A stretch of DNA of 17,435 nt from JBGTIS01 sp041745535 (GCA_041745535.1 JBGTIS010000247.1:1-17435); one strand, 5' to 3'. Numbered from the stretch's first letter, positions 8,116-15,050 are shown. Program-made: numbers and translations. The notes: generated from the sequence alone by a model not told the origin.

Positions 8116-8322
8116 ATGAATAATAAAGATAAACTGCCCTTTGGCAGAAAAAACTATATCCTGATGATTACCGGTATCGCGGTTTTAATATTAGGATTTA
8201 CCCTGATGGGATTAGATACTGAACCCTATGGTTTTGGCGTGTTGGGAATTACCATTGGCCCTATTACCATTATTGTAGGTTTTGTTATTGAATTTTTTGC
8301 TATTCTTTCTAAACCTGAGTAA
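8116..8322 (+). CDS. DUF3098 small membrane protein
   Basis: This 68-residue protein has two predicted membrane segments (about 14-33 and 42-63) joined by a short loop, DTEPYGFGVLG. A hydrophilic N-terminus, KDKLPFGRKNY, precedes the first. I recognise it as DUF3098, a Bacteroidota family without known function that is usually encoded between ftsX and uppP. Here the ftsX side of that neighbourhood is interrupted by kbl and the dehydrogenase gene. The link with ftsX and uppP suggests a role in the cell envelope or division, but that is inference from position only. No signal sequence other than the first membrane segment is seen. Confidence 0.85.
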   Translation: MNNKDKLPFGRKNYILMITGIAVLILGFTLMGLDTEPYGFGVLGITIGPITIIVGFVIEFFAILSKPE

Positions 8323-8364
8323 TAAATAACCCCGATTAGCACCAAGTTATCCGGATTAACTTTC

Positions 8365-8372
8365 TAGCTTTG
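8365..8372 (+). promoter_or_regulatory. Putative -7 box of uppP
   Basis: TAGCTTTG matches TAnnTTTG completely and lies 53 bases before the uppP ATG, predicting a leader of about 46 bases. No TTG is found 17-23 bases upstream. uppP may therefore be transcribed independently of DUF3098. Confidence 0.4.
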
Positions 8373-8425
8373 ACGTTGCTTTTATTTTCCATCATTTCAT
8401 TTTTTAATTGAAAGTATAAATCAGT

Positions 8426-9214
8426 ATGTCTATCATTGAGGCAATTATTTTGGGTATCATTCAGGGCCTTACTGAGTTTTTACCCGTGAGCAGCAGCGGA
8501 CACATCGAGCTTGGAAGTCATTTATTACAGGTAGAATCAGGCGAAAACTTATTATTTACGGTGGTGGTGCATTGTGCAACCGCACTCAGTACCATAGTAA
8601 TTTTCAGGCGCGATCTTGCTGAAATTTTTACCGGCATTTTTCGTCTGGATTCGGGTGCATTGAACTATGCAGGAAAAATTATTCTTTCCATGGTTCCGGT
8701 AGGGCTTGTTGGTGTTTTCTTCAAAGATTATGTAGAAGGATTTTTTGGTGGCGATATTCTGCTGGTAGGTTTTATGCTCATTATTACAGCTCTTTTGCTG
8801 GCACTTACCCATTATGCTAAAAAGCAAACCGGAGAAGTTACTTATGGAAAAGCTTTTCTGATTGGCGTGGCCCAGGCTGTGGCTATTTTACCTGGTATTT
8901 CCCGGTCAGGGTCTACCATTGCCAGCGCCTTGCTGATGAATGTGAAAAAAGAAAATGCTGCCCGATTTTCGTTCCTAATGGTATTGGTTCCTATATTAGG
9001 CGCTTCGCTGCTGGAATTGCTCGAATACTGGGAAAATCCCGCGCAGGTTAATGGCATACCAGGTATTACCTTATTAGTTGGTTTTGCCGCGGCTTTTATT
9101 TCCGGTTTGCTGGCCTGCCATTGGATGATTAGTATTGTAAAACGGGGAAAATTGATTTATTTTGCCATCTATTGTTTCATAATTGGCGGAATCGCTATAA
9201 TCAGTTCCATATAA
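8426..9214 (+). CDS. uppP: Undecaprenyl-diphosphatase UppP/BacA
   Basis: UppP removes a phosphate from undecaprenyl diphosphate in the cytoplasmic membrane, recycling the lipid carrier of peptidoglycan and surface polysaccharide synthesis; extra copies give bacitracin resistance in other bacteria. The 262-residue, highly hydrophobic protein has both BacA signatures: GLTEFLPVSSSGH (14-26, with Glu17 and His26) and PGISRSGST (156-164, with Arg160). About eight membrane segments are visible and the length is normal. It lies between DUF3098 and truB, as usual in this phylum. An 8-bp imperfect hairpin overlaps its stop codon. Confidence 0.97.
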   Translation: MSIIEAIILGIIQGLTEFLPVSSSGHIELGSHLLQVESGENLLFTVVVHCATALSTIVIFRRDLAEIFTGIFRLDSGALNYAGKIILSMVPVGLVGVFFKDYVEGFFGGDILLVGFMLIITALLLALTHYAKKQTGEVTYGKAFLIGVAQAVAILPGISRSGSTIASALLMNVKKENAARFSFLMVLVPILGASLLELLEYWENPAQVNGIPGITLLVGFAAAFISGLLACHWMISIVKRGKLIYFAIYCFIIGGIAIISSI

Positions 9215-9232
9215 CCGGAGCGCCTCCTGGTT
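9213..9232 (+). other. Hairpin at the uppP stop codon
   Basis: AACCGGAG (9213-9220) pairs with CTCCTGGTT (9224-9232) around a CGC loop, with one bulged T. No T-run follows, so it is not a standard terminator; it might be a 3' end stabiliser or a processing site. The 10-base direct repeat CTATAATCAG flanks it at 9195-9204 and 9233-9242. Confidence 0.35.
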
Positions 9233-9304
9233 CTATAATCAGAATACATCATACGTTTCTTAGAGAGTACCGGTGCGGAACGAATCATTAAATCAACAAC
9301 ACAG

Positions 9305-10015
9305 ATGAAAAATCCGGAACCGGATTCCGAACCTACCGCTCATTCCATCACTACTGATTTTTCCGAAGGTGCCGTTATTTGTATCGACAAACCTTATCGG
9401 TGGACTTCTTTCGATGTGGTGAAAAAACTAAGATACCAGTTGAAAATTAAAAAAATAGGCCATGCCGGCACGCTTGATCCACTGGCTACCGGTTTGCTGA
9501 TTTTGTGTACCGGTAAAATGACAAAGCAAATCGACCAGTACCAAAGCATGGAAAAGGAATATGAAGGGGTATTGGTATTGGGTAAAACCACACCTTCTAT
9601 TGATCTGGAAACCGAAATAGAAAACGAAAAACCAATTGACCAGCTTACACCTGATCTGCTGGAAAAAGCCCGGTTGCGTTTTTTAGGTAATATTCAGCAA
9701 GTGCCACCGGCACATTCCGCCATCAGAATTCAGGGCGAAAGGGCCTACAAAATGGCACGCAAAGGCAAGGCGGTTAAAATGGAACCACGCACTGTGCAGA
9801 TTGAAGCTTTTGACCTTACTAAAATAGAGTTGCCTGAAGTACATTTTAGAGTAGTATGTTCAAAAGGCACCTATATTCGTAGCCTGGTTCGTGATTTTGG
9901 TAATCAGCTGGCAGTGGGCGCTTATTTAAGTGAACTGCGCAGAACCCGGATCGGTGCTTTTCACGTAAAAGAAGCTGATCATATTGAAGACTTTTTAGCC
10001 AGAATTAATTCTTAA
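9305..10015 (+). CDS. truB: tRNA pseudouridine(55) synthase TruB
   Basis: TruB converts U55 of the T-loop to pseudouridine in nearly all tRNAs. The 236-residue protein carries the family signatures: DKPYRWTSFDVV (28-39), HAGTLDPLATGLL (53-65) with catalytic Asp58, and the EYEGVLVLGKTTPSIDLE stretch. The C-terminal part contains the conserved KGTYIRSLVRDFG segment that shapes the active site. The chain ends soon after that domain and lacks the C-terminal PUA domain of E. coli TruB; short versions of this kind are usual in Bacteroidota. The first 20 residues are a non-conserved extension rich in Pro, Ser and Thr. The stop is 4 bases before ribF, so the two are almost certainly co-transcribed. 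Confidence 0.97.
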   Translation: MKNPEPDSEPTAHSITTDFSEGAVICIDKPYRWTSFDVVKKLRYQLKIKKIGHAGTLDPLATGLLILCTGKMTKQIDQYQSMEKEYEGVLVLGKTTPSIDLETEIENEKPIDQLTPDLLEKARLRFLGNIQQVPPAHSAIRIQGERAYKMARKGKAVKMEPRTVQIEAFDLTKIELPEVHFRVVCSKGTYIRSLVRDFGNQLAVGAYLSELRRTRIGAFHVKEADHIEDFLARINS

Positions 10016-10019
10016 GCAC

Positions 10020-10967
10020 ATGAAGGTACACCACGTAGAGGTGGGTAATTTTTCCGAAGTTTTTGAAAAACCCAATACCGCGGTGGTTACCAGCGGAACT
10101 TTTGATGGTGTGCATATCGGCCATCAGAAAATACTGGAACGCGTGAAGGAAATTGCCCAGGAAAAGAAAGGCGAAAGTGTGGTGGTTACTTTCTGGCCAC
10201 ATCCCCGGTTTGTGTTACATCCTGCTGACAATTCTCTGAAATTATTGAGTACCTTTAATGAAAAAATTTCATTGCTGGAACAGATGGGTATTGATCACCT
10301 GGTAAAGATTTCGTTTACCAAACAGTTTTCTCAACTGAGTTCAGATGCTTTTATCCGGCAAATTCTGGTAAACAGGATCCATACAAAATATTTAGTAATT
10401 GGCTACGACCACCGGTTTGGTCACAATAGGGAAGGTAGTTTCGACTACCTGGTGGAGCATGCCAGCGAATATGGGTTTTCAGTAGAGGAAATTCCCAGGC
10501 AGGATGTGGACCATGTGGTGGTAAGTTCCACCAAAATCAGAAACGCCCTGGAGCAAGGTGATGCCCATACTGCCAGCGAATATCTGGGAAGGTTTTACAG
10601 CGTTACCGGTGAAGTGACCCACGGAAATCAATTGGGCCGAAATATCGGATTTCCTACGGCCAATCTACATATTCCTGAGTTTTACAAACTTATTCCTGCC
10701 GATGGCGCCTATGCTGTGCTGGTGGAAATAGATAAGAAAATTTACAAAGGAATGATGAACATTGGATACCGCCCCACCGTTAGTGGAAAAGGGAGAACCC
10801 TGGAAGTAAATATATTTGATTTAAATAAGGACCTTTATGGAGCATTTGTCACGGTTTTTTTTGTAGCATTGATTCGCAAAGAAAAGAAATTCGCCGGCGT
10901 AGAACAGTTGCAACAGCAATTGGAAAAAGACCGGCAGGCAGCCATTCAAATATTATCAGAGAACTGA
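10020..10967 (+). CDS. ribF: Bifunctional riboflavin kinase/FAD synthetase
   Basis: RibF phosphorylates riboflavin to FMN and then adenylylates it to FAD. At 315 residues it has the normal two-domain build. The N-terminal nucleotidyltransferase domain has SGTFDGVHIGHQKIL (25-39, with the HxGH-like motif), GYDHRFGHNREG (128-139) and SSTKIRNAL (169-177). The C-terminal flavokinase domain (from about 190) has GRNIGFPTANL (206-216) and MNIGYRPTVSG (246-256) with the catalytic-region GRTLEVNIFD (258-267). All signatures are intact. The ATG is 4 bases after the truB stop, which indicates one operon. The next gene starts 13 bases downstream. Confidence 0.97.
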   Translation: MKVHHVEVGNFSEVFEKPNTAVVTSGTFDGVHIGHQKILERVKEIAQEKKGESVVVTFWPHPRFVLHPADNSLKLLSTFNEKISLLEQMGIDHLVKISFTKQFSQLSSDAFIRQILVNRIHTKYLVIGYDHRFGHNREGSFDYLVEHASEYGFSVEEIPRQDVDHVVVSSTKIRNALEQGDAHTASEYLGRFYSVTGEVTHGNQLGRNIGFPTANLHIPEFYKLIPADGAYAVLVEIDKKIYKGMMNIGYRPTVSGKGRTLEVNIFDLNKDLYGAFVTVFFVALIRKEKKFAGVEQLQQQLEKDRQAAIQILSEN

Positions 10968-10980
10968 TTATCAATCTGTT

Positions 10981-11484
10981 ATGCTATTAAAAATTATGTA
11001 TACCGCGATTTTAGGTTTACTGGTACACCTGCATCCCCTGCATGTAAGTGTAGGCACAATCAATTACAGTGAAAAAGACCAGGCTCTTCAAATTACAATT
11101 AAAATTTTTGCCGATGACCTGGAAGATGAGTTGAACGAAACCATGCGTAACGAATCTGAAGTGGCTTATATTGACATATTAAACCCGGCCGATCCTGAAA
11201 TTCTGAATAATTACCTGGAACAGTATATTCGTAATAACTTTAGCGTAAAACTGAATGGCAAAACAATGCGTATGTCTTACCTGGGGCATGAACAGGAAGA
11301 TATGGTCATTTGGTGTTACCTGGAAATAAAAGGAGTGAAAAAGCTGGAAGAAATTGAAGTACAGAACACCATCATGACCAGCCGGTTCGACGATCAGGTA
11401 AACCTGATTCATGTGAGTTATCAGGATCAGATAAAAAGTTTTCGACTTAGTGAAGATAAGCCATCGGATAAGGTTGCTTTCTAG
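10981..11484 (+). CDS. DUF6702-like exported protein of unknown function
   Basis: This 167-residue protein starts with a hydrophobic segment (about 5-18) and then HPLHVSVGTINYSE, the opening I associate with DUF6702, a Bacteroidota family of small exported proteins. The rest is predicted to be mostly beta strand with many acidic residues (ADDLEDELNE, 44-53). A second in-frame ATG at 10996 would give a shorter hydrophobic leader and is also possible. No catalytic motif is visible. It follows ribF by 13 bases and may belong to the truB-ribF transcript, but the function does not obviously connect with flavin synthesis. Family assignment is from memory of its N-terminal pattern. Confidence 0.75.
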   Translation: MLLKIMYTAILGLLVHLHPLHVSVGTINYSEKDQALQITIKIFADDLEDELNETMRNESEVAYIDILNPADPEILNNYLEQYIRNNFSVKLNGKTMRMSYLGHEQEDMVIWCYLEIKGVKKLEEIEVQNTIMTSRFDDQVNLIHVSYQDQIKSFRLSEDKPSDKVAF

Positions 11485-11502
11485 AAAATCTGGCGCGGGT
11501 TT

Positions 11503-11537
11503 ATCTGTCAGGTCGTAAAATGGAAAAAATGACAGAT
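11503..11537 (+). other. Hairpin between the DUF6702 gene and msrA
   Basis: ATCTGTCA (11503-11510) and TGACAGAT (11530-11537) are perfect 8-bp arms around a 19-base loop. The outer bases CGGGTTT (11496-11502) and AAACCG (11545-11550) can add a second paired section across an asymmetric loop. No T-run follows, so it is not a clear terminator. It may be a leader element of msrA. Confidence 0.35.
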
Positions 11538-11636
11538 TGCAGACAAACCGTATATTTTCATGGTTCAAAAAGTTCTGTTCATCAACAAATCCTATTTTAA
11601 TTTCGTTATCAGATTGAAACTAAAAAATATGTAACC

Positions 11637-12317
11637 ATGCGTGTACTAACCCAATCTTTGTTTATTATACTAATGCTTTCTACGGTGGCTTGTGCTTCAA
11701 AGCAAAAACAGGCCAGCGAGAAAACACCGGCATTTGATGTGAATGTATCAGAACTTTCCTCTGAGGAAGCCGCGAAACTGGATACTGTTACCATAGCCGG
11801 TGGTTGCTTTTGGTGTGTGGAAGCGGTGCTTGAACGGCTTAATGGTGTCGAAAATGTGGTATCAGGCTATGCCGGTGGCGATCAGCCTAATCCTACCTAC
11901 CAGGCTGTTAGTGCCGGTATGACCGATTATGCCGAAGTGGTACAGGTTTTATACAACCCCGAAGTAATCAGTTTTCAAACCTTATTAATGGTATTCTTCG
12001 ATTCTATTGACCCTACCCAGGTAAACCGACAGGGCCCTGATGTAGGCAAACAGTATCGGTCAGCGATTTTTTATCATACGCCTGAACAACAGCAAACCGC
12101 AGAAAATTATATCAAAGAATTAGCGGATTCAGGTAAATACAATAAAGAAATAGCTACCAAAGTTCAGTCTTTTACGAAATTTTATGTAGCTGAAGATTAC
12201 CACCAGGATTACTACAATAATAATCCTGACAATCCGTACATTATGTCGGTAGCCAAACCGAAAGTGAAAAAATTAATTAAACATTTTCCTGATTTATTAA
12301 AAGAAGGGGTTAGTTAA
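11637..12317 (+). CDS. msrA: Peptide-methionine (S)-S-oxide reductase MsrA, lipoprotein form
   Basis: MsrA reduces the S-epimer of methionine sulfoxide in oxidised proteins. The 226-residue protein begins with a lipoprotein signal (1-18) and a lipobox ending in Cys19 (STVAC), so it should be anchored in the envelope and act in the periplasm or at the surface. The catalytic domain starts near 50: GGCFWCVE has nucleophile Cys57, a second Cys60 and Glu62. Downstream come SGYAGG (76-81), YAEVVQVLYNP, and the late EDYHQDYY block. No MsrB domain is fused. Reducing power in the periplasm must come from an exported thiol system; the exported CGWC protein at 15096-15584 is a conceivable partner, by position only. 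A strong terminator overlaps the stop codon. Confidence 0.95.
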   Translation: MRVLTQSLFIILMLSTVACASKQKQASEKTPAFDVNVSELSSEEAAKLDTVTIAGGCFWCVEAVLERLNGVENVVSGYAGGDQPNPTYQAVSAGMTDYAEVVQVLYNPEVISFQTLLMVFFDSIDPTQVNRQGPDVGKQYRSAIFYHTPEQQQTAENYIKELADSGKYNKEIATKVQSFTKFYVAEDYHQDYYNNNPDNPYIMSVAKPKVKKLIKHFPDLLKEGVS

Positions 12318-12333
12318 AACCCCTCTTTTCTTT
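12305..12333 (+). terminator. Intrinsic terminator after msrA
   Basis: AGGGGTT (12305-12311) pairs perfectly with AACCCCT (12318-12324) around the six-base loop AGTTAA, followed by the T-rich tract CTTTTCTTT. The msrA stop codon (12315-12317) lies in the loop, so the end of the gene and the terminator overlap. Confidence 0.8.
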
Positions 12334-12418
12334 GCTATTGCCTTACCTTCCTCAAAAATTTAATCTCCAAAAAGTAATCCCTTCATTTTTTAAATGCTTT
12401 GGTAAACTATTTGTGTTT

Positions 12419-12453
12419 TTATCTACGGGTGAATCTGTTTCACTCATAGATAA
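12419..12453. repeat. Long imperfect inverted repeat upstream of the M48 gene
   Basis: TTATCTA (12419-12425) pairs with TAGATAA (12447-12453), and GGGTGAA (12427-12433) with TTCACTC (12439-12445, one G-U pair), around a TCTGT loop with a single C-A mismatch. This gives a stem of about 14 pairs in RNA. It lies 44 bases upstream of the putative M48 promoter -33 box and is not followed by a T-run on either strand. Confidence 0.4.
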
Positions 12454-12496
12454 TTTAGTGAAGTCTAAATGTAACAGGCATTCGGATTTCCATTTT

Positions 12497-12525
12497 TTTG
12501 GGATTAGTATGCCAAAATACTTTTG
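12497..12525 (+). promoter_or_regulatory. Putative promoter of the M48 protease gene
   Basis: TTTG (12497-12500), a 17-base spacer and TACTTTTG (12518-12525) form a complete Bacteroidota-type promoter. Transcription would start near 12532, about 42 bases before the ATG at 12574. It overlaps the alternative upstream start at 12523, which argues against that start. Confidence 0.5.
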
Positions 12526-12573
12526 CGAAACTTACTTTTTTTGAAACATTTAAAATTTTACAAAACACTGACT

Positions 12574-13371
12574 ATGAGATGGTTAAATATAATTTACTAT
12601 GTATTTTTTCTGTTAATAATCTTGTCGTGCGATAAAAATAACAATTTTACACCCCTTATTTCGGCAGAAGATGATGTGAAACTGGGGCAGCAATTCAGTG
12701 CTGAAATTGAAGCCAATCCCGCCCAATACCCTATTTTAGATGAAGTTCAATATGCGGATGCTTACAATTATCTGGAAGGAGTGTGGCAGGAAATTCTCAA
12801 TTCAGGGGAAATCGCGTACCGCCAGGAGTTTCCCTGGACCATTAAAATAATTCAGGATGACAGTACGTTGAATGCCTTTGCCATACCGGGTGGCTATGTA
12901 TATGTTTATACCGGCCTCATAAAATACCTGGATGTAGAAGACGATCTGGCTGGCGTTTTGGGTCATGAAATTGCCCATGGCGATTTGCGGCATGTGAGCC
13001 GGAATTTGCAACGGCAATACGGAGTGAGTGCTTTGTTATCTATTATTACCGGAAATCAGGATCCCGGCTTACTTTCTCAGATTGCTTTGACTTTGGCGGA
13101 ACTTCAGTATAGCCAGGCCTATGAATCGGAAGCCGATGATAAATCAGTTGATTATTTGGCCAATACCAAATATGGATGTGCCAGTGCCCGGTCATTTTTC
13201 GAGAAGTTGATTGCCGAAGGCCAAACGGGTAATACACCCGCTTTCCTCAGCACACACCCCCAACCCGAAGACAGGGTAGAGGATATCACGGCCAAGGCCA
13301 TGGAAATTCAGTGCGATACTATGCAACTGAATCCGGCTACTTACAGCGATTTCAAACAGATGTTGCCCTAA
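12574..13371 (+). CDS. M48-family zinc metalloprotease, lipoprotein
   Basis: This 265-residue protein resembles the periplasmic BepA/LoiP-type M48 peptidases, which in other bacteria degrade or help assemble envelope proteins. It has a lipoprotein signal (1-18) with Cys19 in the lipobox ILSC. The protease core carries FAIPGGYVYVYTGL (102-115), the zinc motif HEIAH (131-135, catalytic Glu132), and the third-ligand motif ESEAD (184-188, Glu184). THPQPEDR (228-235) near the end is another M48 landmark. No TPR domain is present, so it is a stand-alone M48 domain. The reading frame could begin at 12523, but the signal peptide begins at the ATG at 12574 and a promoter overlaps the upstream start. 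It is convergent with the next gene, with only two bases between the stop codons. The substrate is unknown. Confidence 0.9.
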   Translation: MRWLNIIYYVFFLLIILSCDKNNNFTPLISAEDDVKLGQQFSAEIEANPAQYPILDEVQYADAYNYLEGVWQEILNSGEIAYRQEFPWTIKIIQDDSTLNAFAIPGGYVYVYTGLIKYLDVEDDLAGVLGHEIAHGDLRHVSRNLQRQYGVSALLSIITGNQDPGLLSQIALTLAELQYSQAYESEADDKSVDYLANTKYGCASARSFFEKLIAEGQTGNTPAFLSTHPQPEDRVEDITAKAMEIQCDTMQLNPATYSDFKQMLP

Positions 13372-13373
13372 CT

Positions 13374-14393
13374 TTAAAAATCGGAGGCAGCATCCTGTTT
13401 TAAATCGATAAAAACAGGAAAATGATCGCTGTAACCACCCAAATATTGGTTACCGGCATAAGTGCGGTCAGGATAGCCTTTGTACTTTCCGGAAGGTTGC
13501 CTGAGCCAATCGGGTGAGAAAATGGTAGCGGAATTTTCTTCGTATACCAGTTCATGATTGTTTTGGGTGTTTAATGTTTCTGAAATAATGATCTGATCCA
13601 GCATATCCCACTGGTCGCGAAAACAATAGCTGCCCAGTCCTGCTTTTTGGAAGGCTGACATGGTGTTAAAAAGCGGACCCGATTGAGCATTCATGAGCAT
13701 ACCCATACTTTTGTCATCCGGCTCGTCATTAAAATCGCCCATAATAATCAGCCTTGCGGCAGGAGAAGCTTGTGAAATTGAATCAATCTTATTTCTGACT
13801 ACGGATGCGGCATACACGCGTTTTGGTTCTGAAGCGCTTTTACCACCCGACCGGGAAGGCCAGTGATTTACAAAAATATGGATGGTATCAGTTTTGAGCA
13901 ATCCTTTTACCCAAAGCACATCCCGGGTTTTGTCGCCATCGGCAAAGGGTACAGGCACAGGTACTTTCCGCAAGGGTTTAAAAGAAGGCTGATACAACAA
14001 AGCTACATCAATACCCCGTTCGTCCGGCGAATCAAAATGGATAATCTTGTAATCAGCCAATTCCAGAAGCGGGTGGCTGATCATGTCTTCCAGTACGTTC
14101 CTGTTTTCTATTTCTGCCAGCCCGATCAGGGCAGGCACTTGCAGGCTGTCAATTACCGTGGCAAGTTTGGAAATTTTATCCTGATACCGCGCTGTATTCC
14201 AGTGTTTATTACTTTCCGGAAGGAAATCCTCATCGCGAATGGCAGGGGCATCTGCCGTATCAAACAGGTTCTCCACATTATAAAACGCGATTCTGTAGTG
14301 GCCAACTGATTGGTTACCGGTAAATGTATTTGAAGTATCGCTGCCACAGCCCAAAAGGAAAAATGTTATGAGTACTATATATCGAATGCTCAT
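13374..14393 (-). CDS. Endonuclease/exonuclease/phosphatase (EEP) superfamily lipoprotein
   Basis: This 339-residue protein has the metal-dependent EEP fold shared by DNase I, exonuclease III and inositol polyphosphate phosphatases. A lipoprotein signal (1-15) ends at Cys16 (LLGC). The core motifs appear in order: YNVENLFD (38-45, Asn39), GLAEIEN (91-97, Glu94), VNHWPSR (175-181, His177), MGDFNDEP (218-225, Asp220/Asn222) and SDHFP (322-326, His324). The set is complete, so it is probably an active enzyme outside the cytoplasm. YNVENLFD is typical of a Bacteroidota subgroup often annotated as an endonuclease; nutrient scavenging from extracellular DNA or phosphoesters is possible but unproven. 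A weak -7-like box (TATCTTCG on the minus strand, 14440-14433) precedes the start. It is divergent from gldC. Confidence 0.9.
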   Translation of the reverse strand: MSIRYIVLITFFLLGCGSDTSNTFTGNQSVGHYRIAFYNVENLFDTADAPAIRDEDFLPESNKHWNTARYQDKISKLATVIDSLQVPALIGLAEIENRNVLEDMISHPLLELADYKIIHFDSPDERGIDVALLYQPSFKPLRKVPVPVPFADGDKTRDVLWVKGLLKTDTIHIFVNHWPSRSGGKSASEPKRVYAASVVRNKIDSISQASPAARLIIMGDFNDEPDDKSMGMLMNAQSGPLFNTMSAFQKAGLGSYCFRDQWDMLDQIIISETLNTQNNHELVYEENSATIFSPDWLRQPSGKYKGYPDRTYAGNQYLGGYSDHFPVFIDLKQDAASDF

Positions 14394-14471
14394 CAGAACT
14401 TTTCTGTTAAAAATGATAATCTCAGACCTGTGCGAAGATAAACAGATTAAGAGATTGTTGACAGGTTTTTC

Positions 14472-14479
14472 TACCTTTG
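14472..14479 (+). promoter_or_regulatory. Putative -7 box of gldC
   Basis: TACCTTTG matches TAnnTTTG fully. TTG occurs at 14455-14457, only 14 bases upstream, which is shorter than normal. Transcription would begin near 14484, giving a leader of about 85 bases that contains the hairpin at 14491-14531. Confidence 0.4.
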
Positions 14480-14490
14480 CGACATGAGTG

Positions 14491-14531
14491 CTGGATTACC
14501 AGCAGCCTGTAATCAATGCTGGATAATCCAG
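14491..14531 (+). promoter_or_regulatory. Stable hairpin in the predicted gldC leader
   Basis: CTGGATTACCAGC (14491-14503) pairs along its whole 13 bases with GCTGGATAATCCAG (14518-14531), leaving one bulged A and a 14-base loop. Each arm is also nearly self-complementary, so two small hairpins could form instead. No T-run follows, so it is not a terminator. It ends 36 bases before the gldC ATG. It may be an RNA control element or, as DNA, a regulator site. Confidence 0.45.
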
Positions 14532-14567
14532 TTAAATTAATCTATAACCGATAAGAATAAAACAATA

Positions 14568-14909
14568 ATGATTCAATCTGAAATTAATTTTAATATTGAG
14601 CTGGACGAGGAAAGAATTCCGGAACGTATTTACTGGAATGCTACCGAAAAAGAAGAGGATGAGTTTTCAGAAACCAAGGCCATTAGTGTTTCTATTTGGG
14701 ACCCTTTGCAAAAAAACACACTCAGAATAGATTTGTGGACCAAAGAAATGCCTGTAGATGAAATGAAACGATTTTTTATAGATACGCTGGGAGGCATAGG
14801 ACAAACCCTATTGAACGCTACTGGCGATGAATATATGGCGGAAGAAATCGATGTCCTTTGCGAAAAACTGGTAACGCATATCAAAAATGAAAACAGGAAA
14901 GACGATTAA
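14568..14909 (+). CDS. gldC: Gliding motility protein GldC
   Basis: GldC is a small soluble protein of the Bacteroidota gliding machinery; it has been proposed to support the lipoprotein GldB, and its molecular role is not settled. The 113-residue protein matches the family pattern: an N-terminal SEINFNIELDEERIPERIYWNAT, a central AISVSIWDPLQKNTLRIDLW and the hallmark KEMPVDEMKRFF (about 63-74). No signal or membrane segment is present, which is consistent with a cytoplasmic location. In Flavobacterium johnsoniae gldC lies next to gldB; here no gldB is in the window, the upstream gene being a divergent EEP lipoprotein. The long structured leader suggests independent control. Presence of gldC suggests, but does not prove, that the organism glides. 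Confidence 0.93.
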   Translation: MIQSEINFNIELDEERIPERIYWNATEKEEDEFSETKAISVSIWDPLQKNTLRIDLWTKEMPVDEMKRFFIDTLGGIGQTLLNATGDEYMAEEIDVLCEKLVTHIKNENRKDD

Positions 14910-15012
14910 ACATTAACTTTGGCTGGGAATTTAAAAGGTTTAATTTGCAGTTAACTGTAAAAGAAACTAATTATTCTGAAAATCTGTTTTTAATTGGCTC
15001 AACCTTTGTGAT

Positions 15013-15050
15013 AAATTTATTACATAAAATAAGGTTTTTATGTAAATTTA
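15013..15050. repeat. Inverted repeat upstream of the thioredoxin-like gene
   Basis: TTACATAAAA (15020-15029) and TTTTATGTAA (15036-15045) are perfect 10-bp arms around the six-base spacer TAAGGT. With a three-base bulge, TAAATT at 15013-15018 extends the pairing to the bases after the right arm, up to 15050. It ends 45 bases before the ATG at 15096. It is AT-rich with no T-run after it, so an operator or leader hairpin is likelier than a terminator. Confidence 0.45.

Noticed and set aside
11179..11568. 129-codon open frame antisense to the DUF6702 gene
   Set aside because: It covers most of a better supported exported protein and has no recognisable motif.
12332..12544. 70-codon frame in the msrA-M48 gap
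   Set aside because: It begins within the area of the terminator, spans the inverted repeat and the M48 promoter, and resembles no family I know.
12523..12573. Upstream start for the M48 protein
   Set aside because: It would put 17 residues before an intact lipoprotein signal and would overlap the putative -7 box.
13863..14309. 148-codon open frame antisense to the EEP lipoprotein gene
   Set aside because: The opposite strand encodes a complete set of EEP motifs and a signal peptide; this frame has neither signal nor domain.
14484..14540. 18-codon upstream ORF in the gldC leader
   Set aside because: It coincides with the hairpin, has no family resemblance and no leader-peptide-like codon run. 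The ATG happens to lie at the predicted transcription start; chance is the simpler reading.
14948..14957. Palindrome CAGTTAACTG after gldC
   Set aside because: A ten-base palindrome in AT-rich DNA is expected by chance; no promoter or T-run is associated with it.
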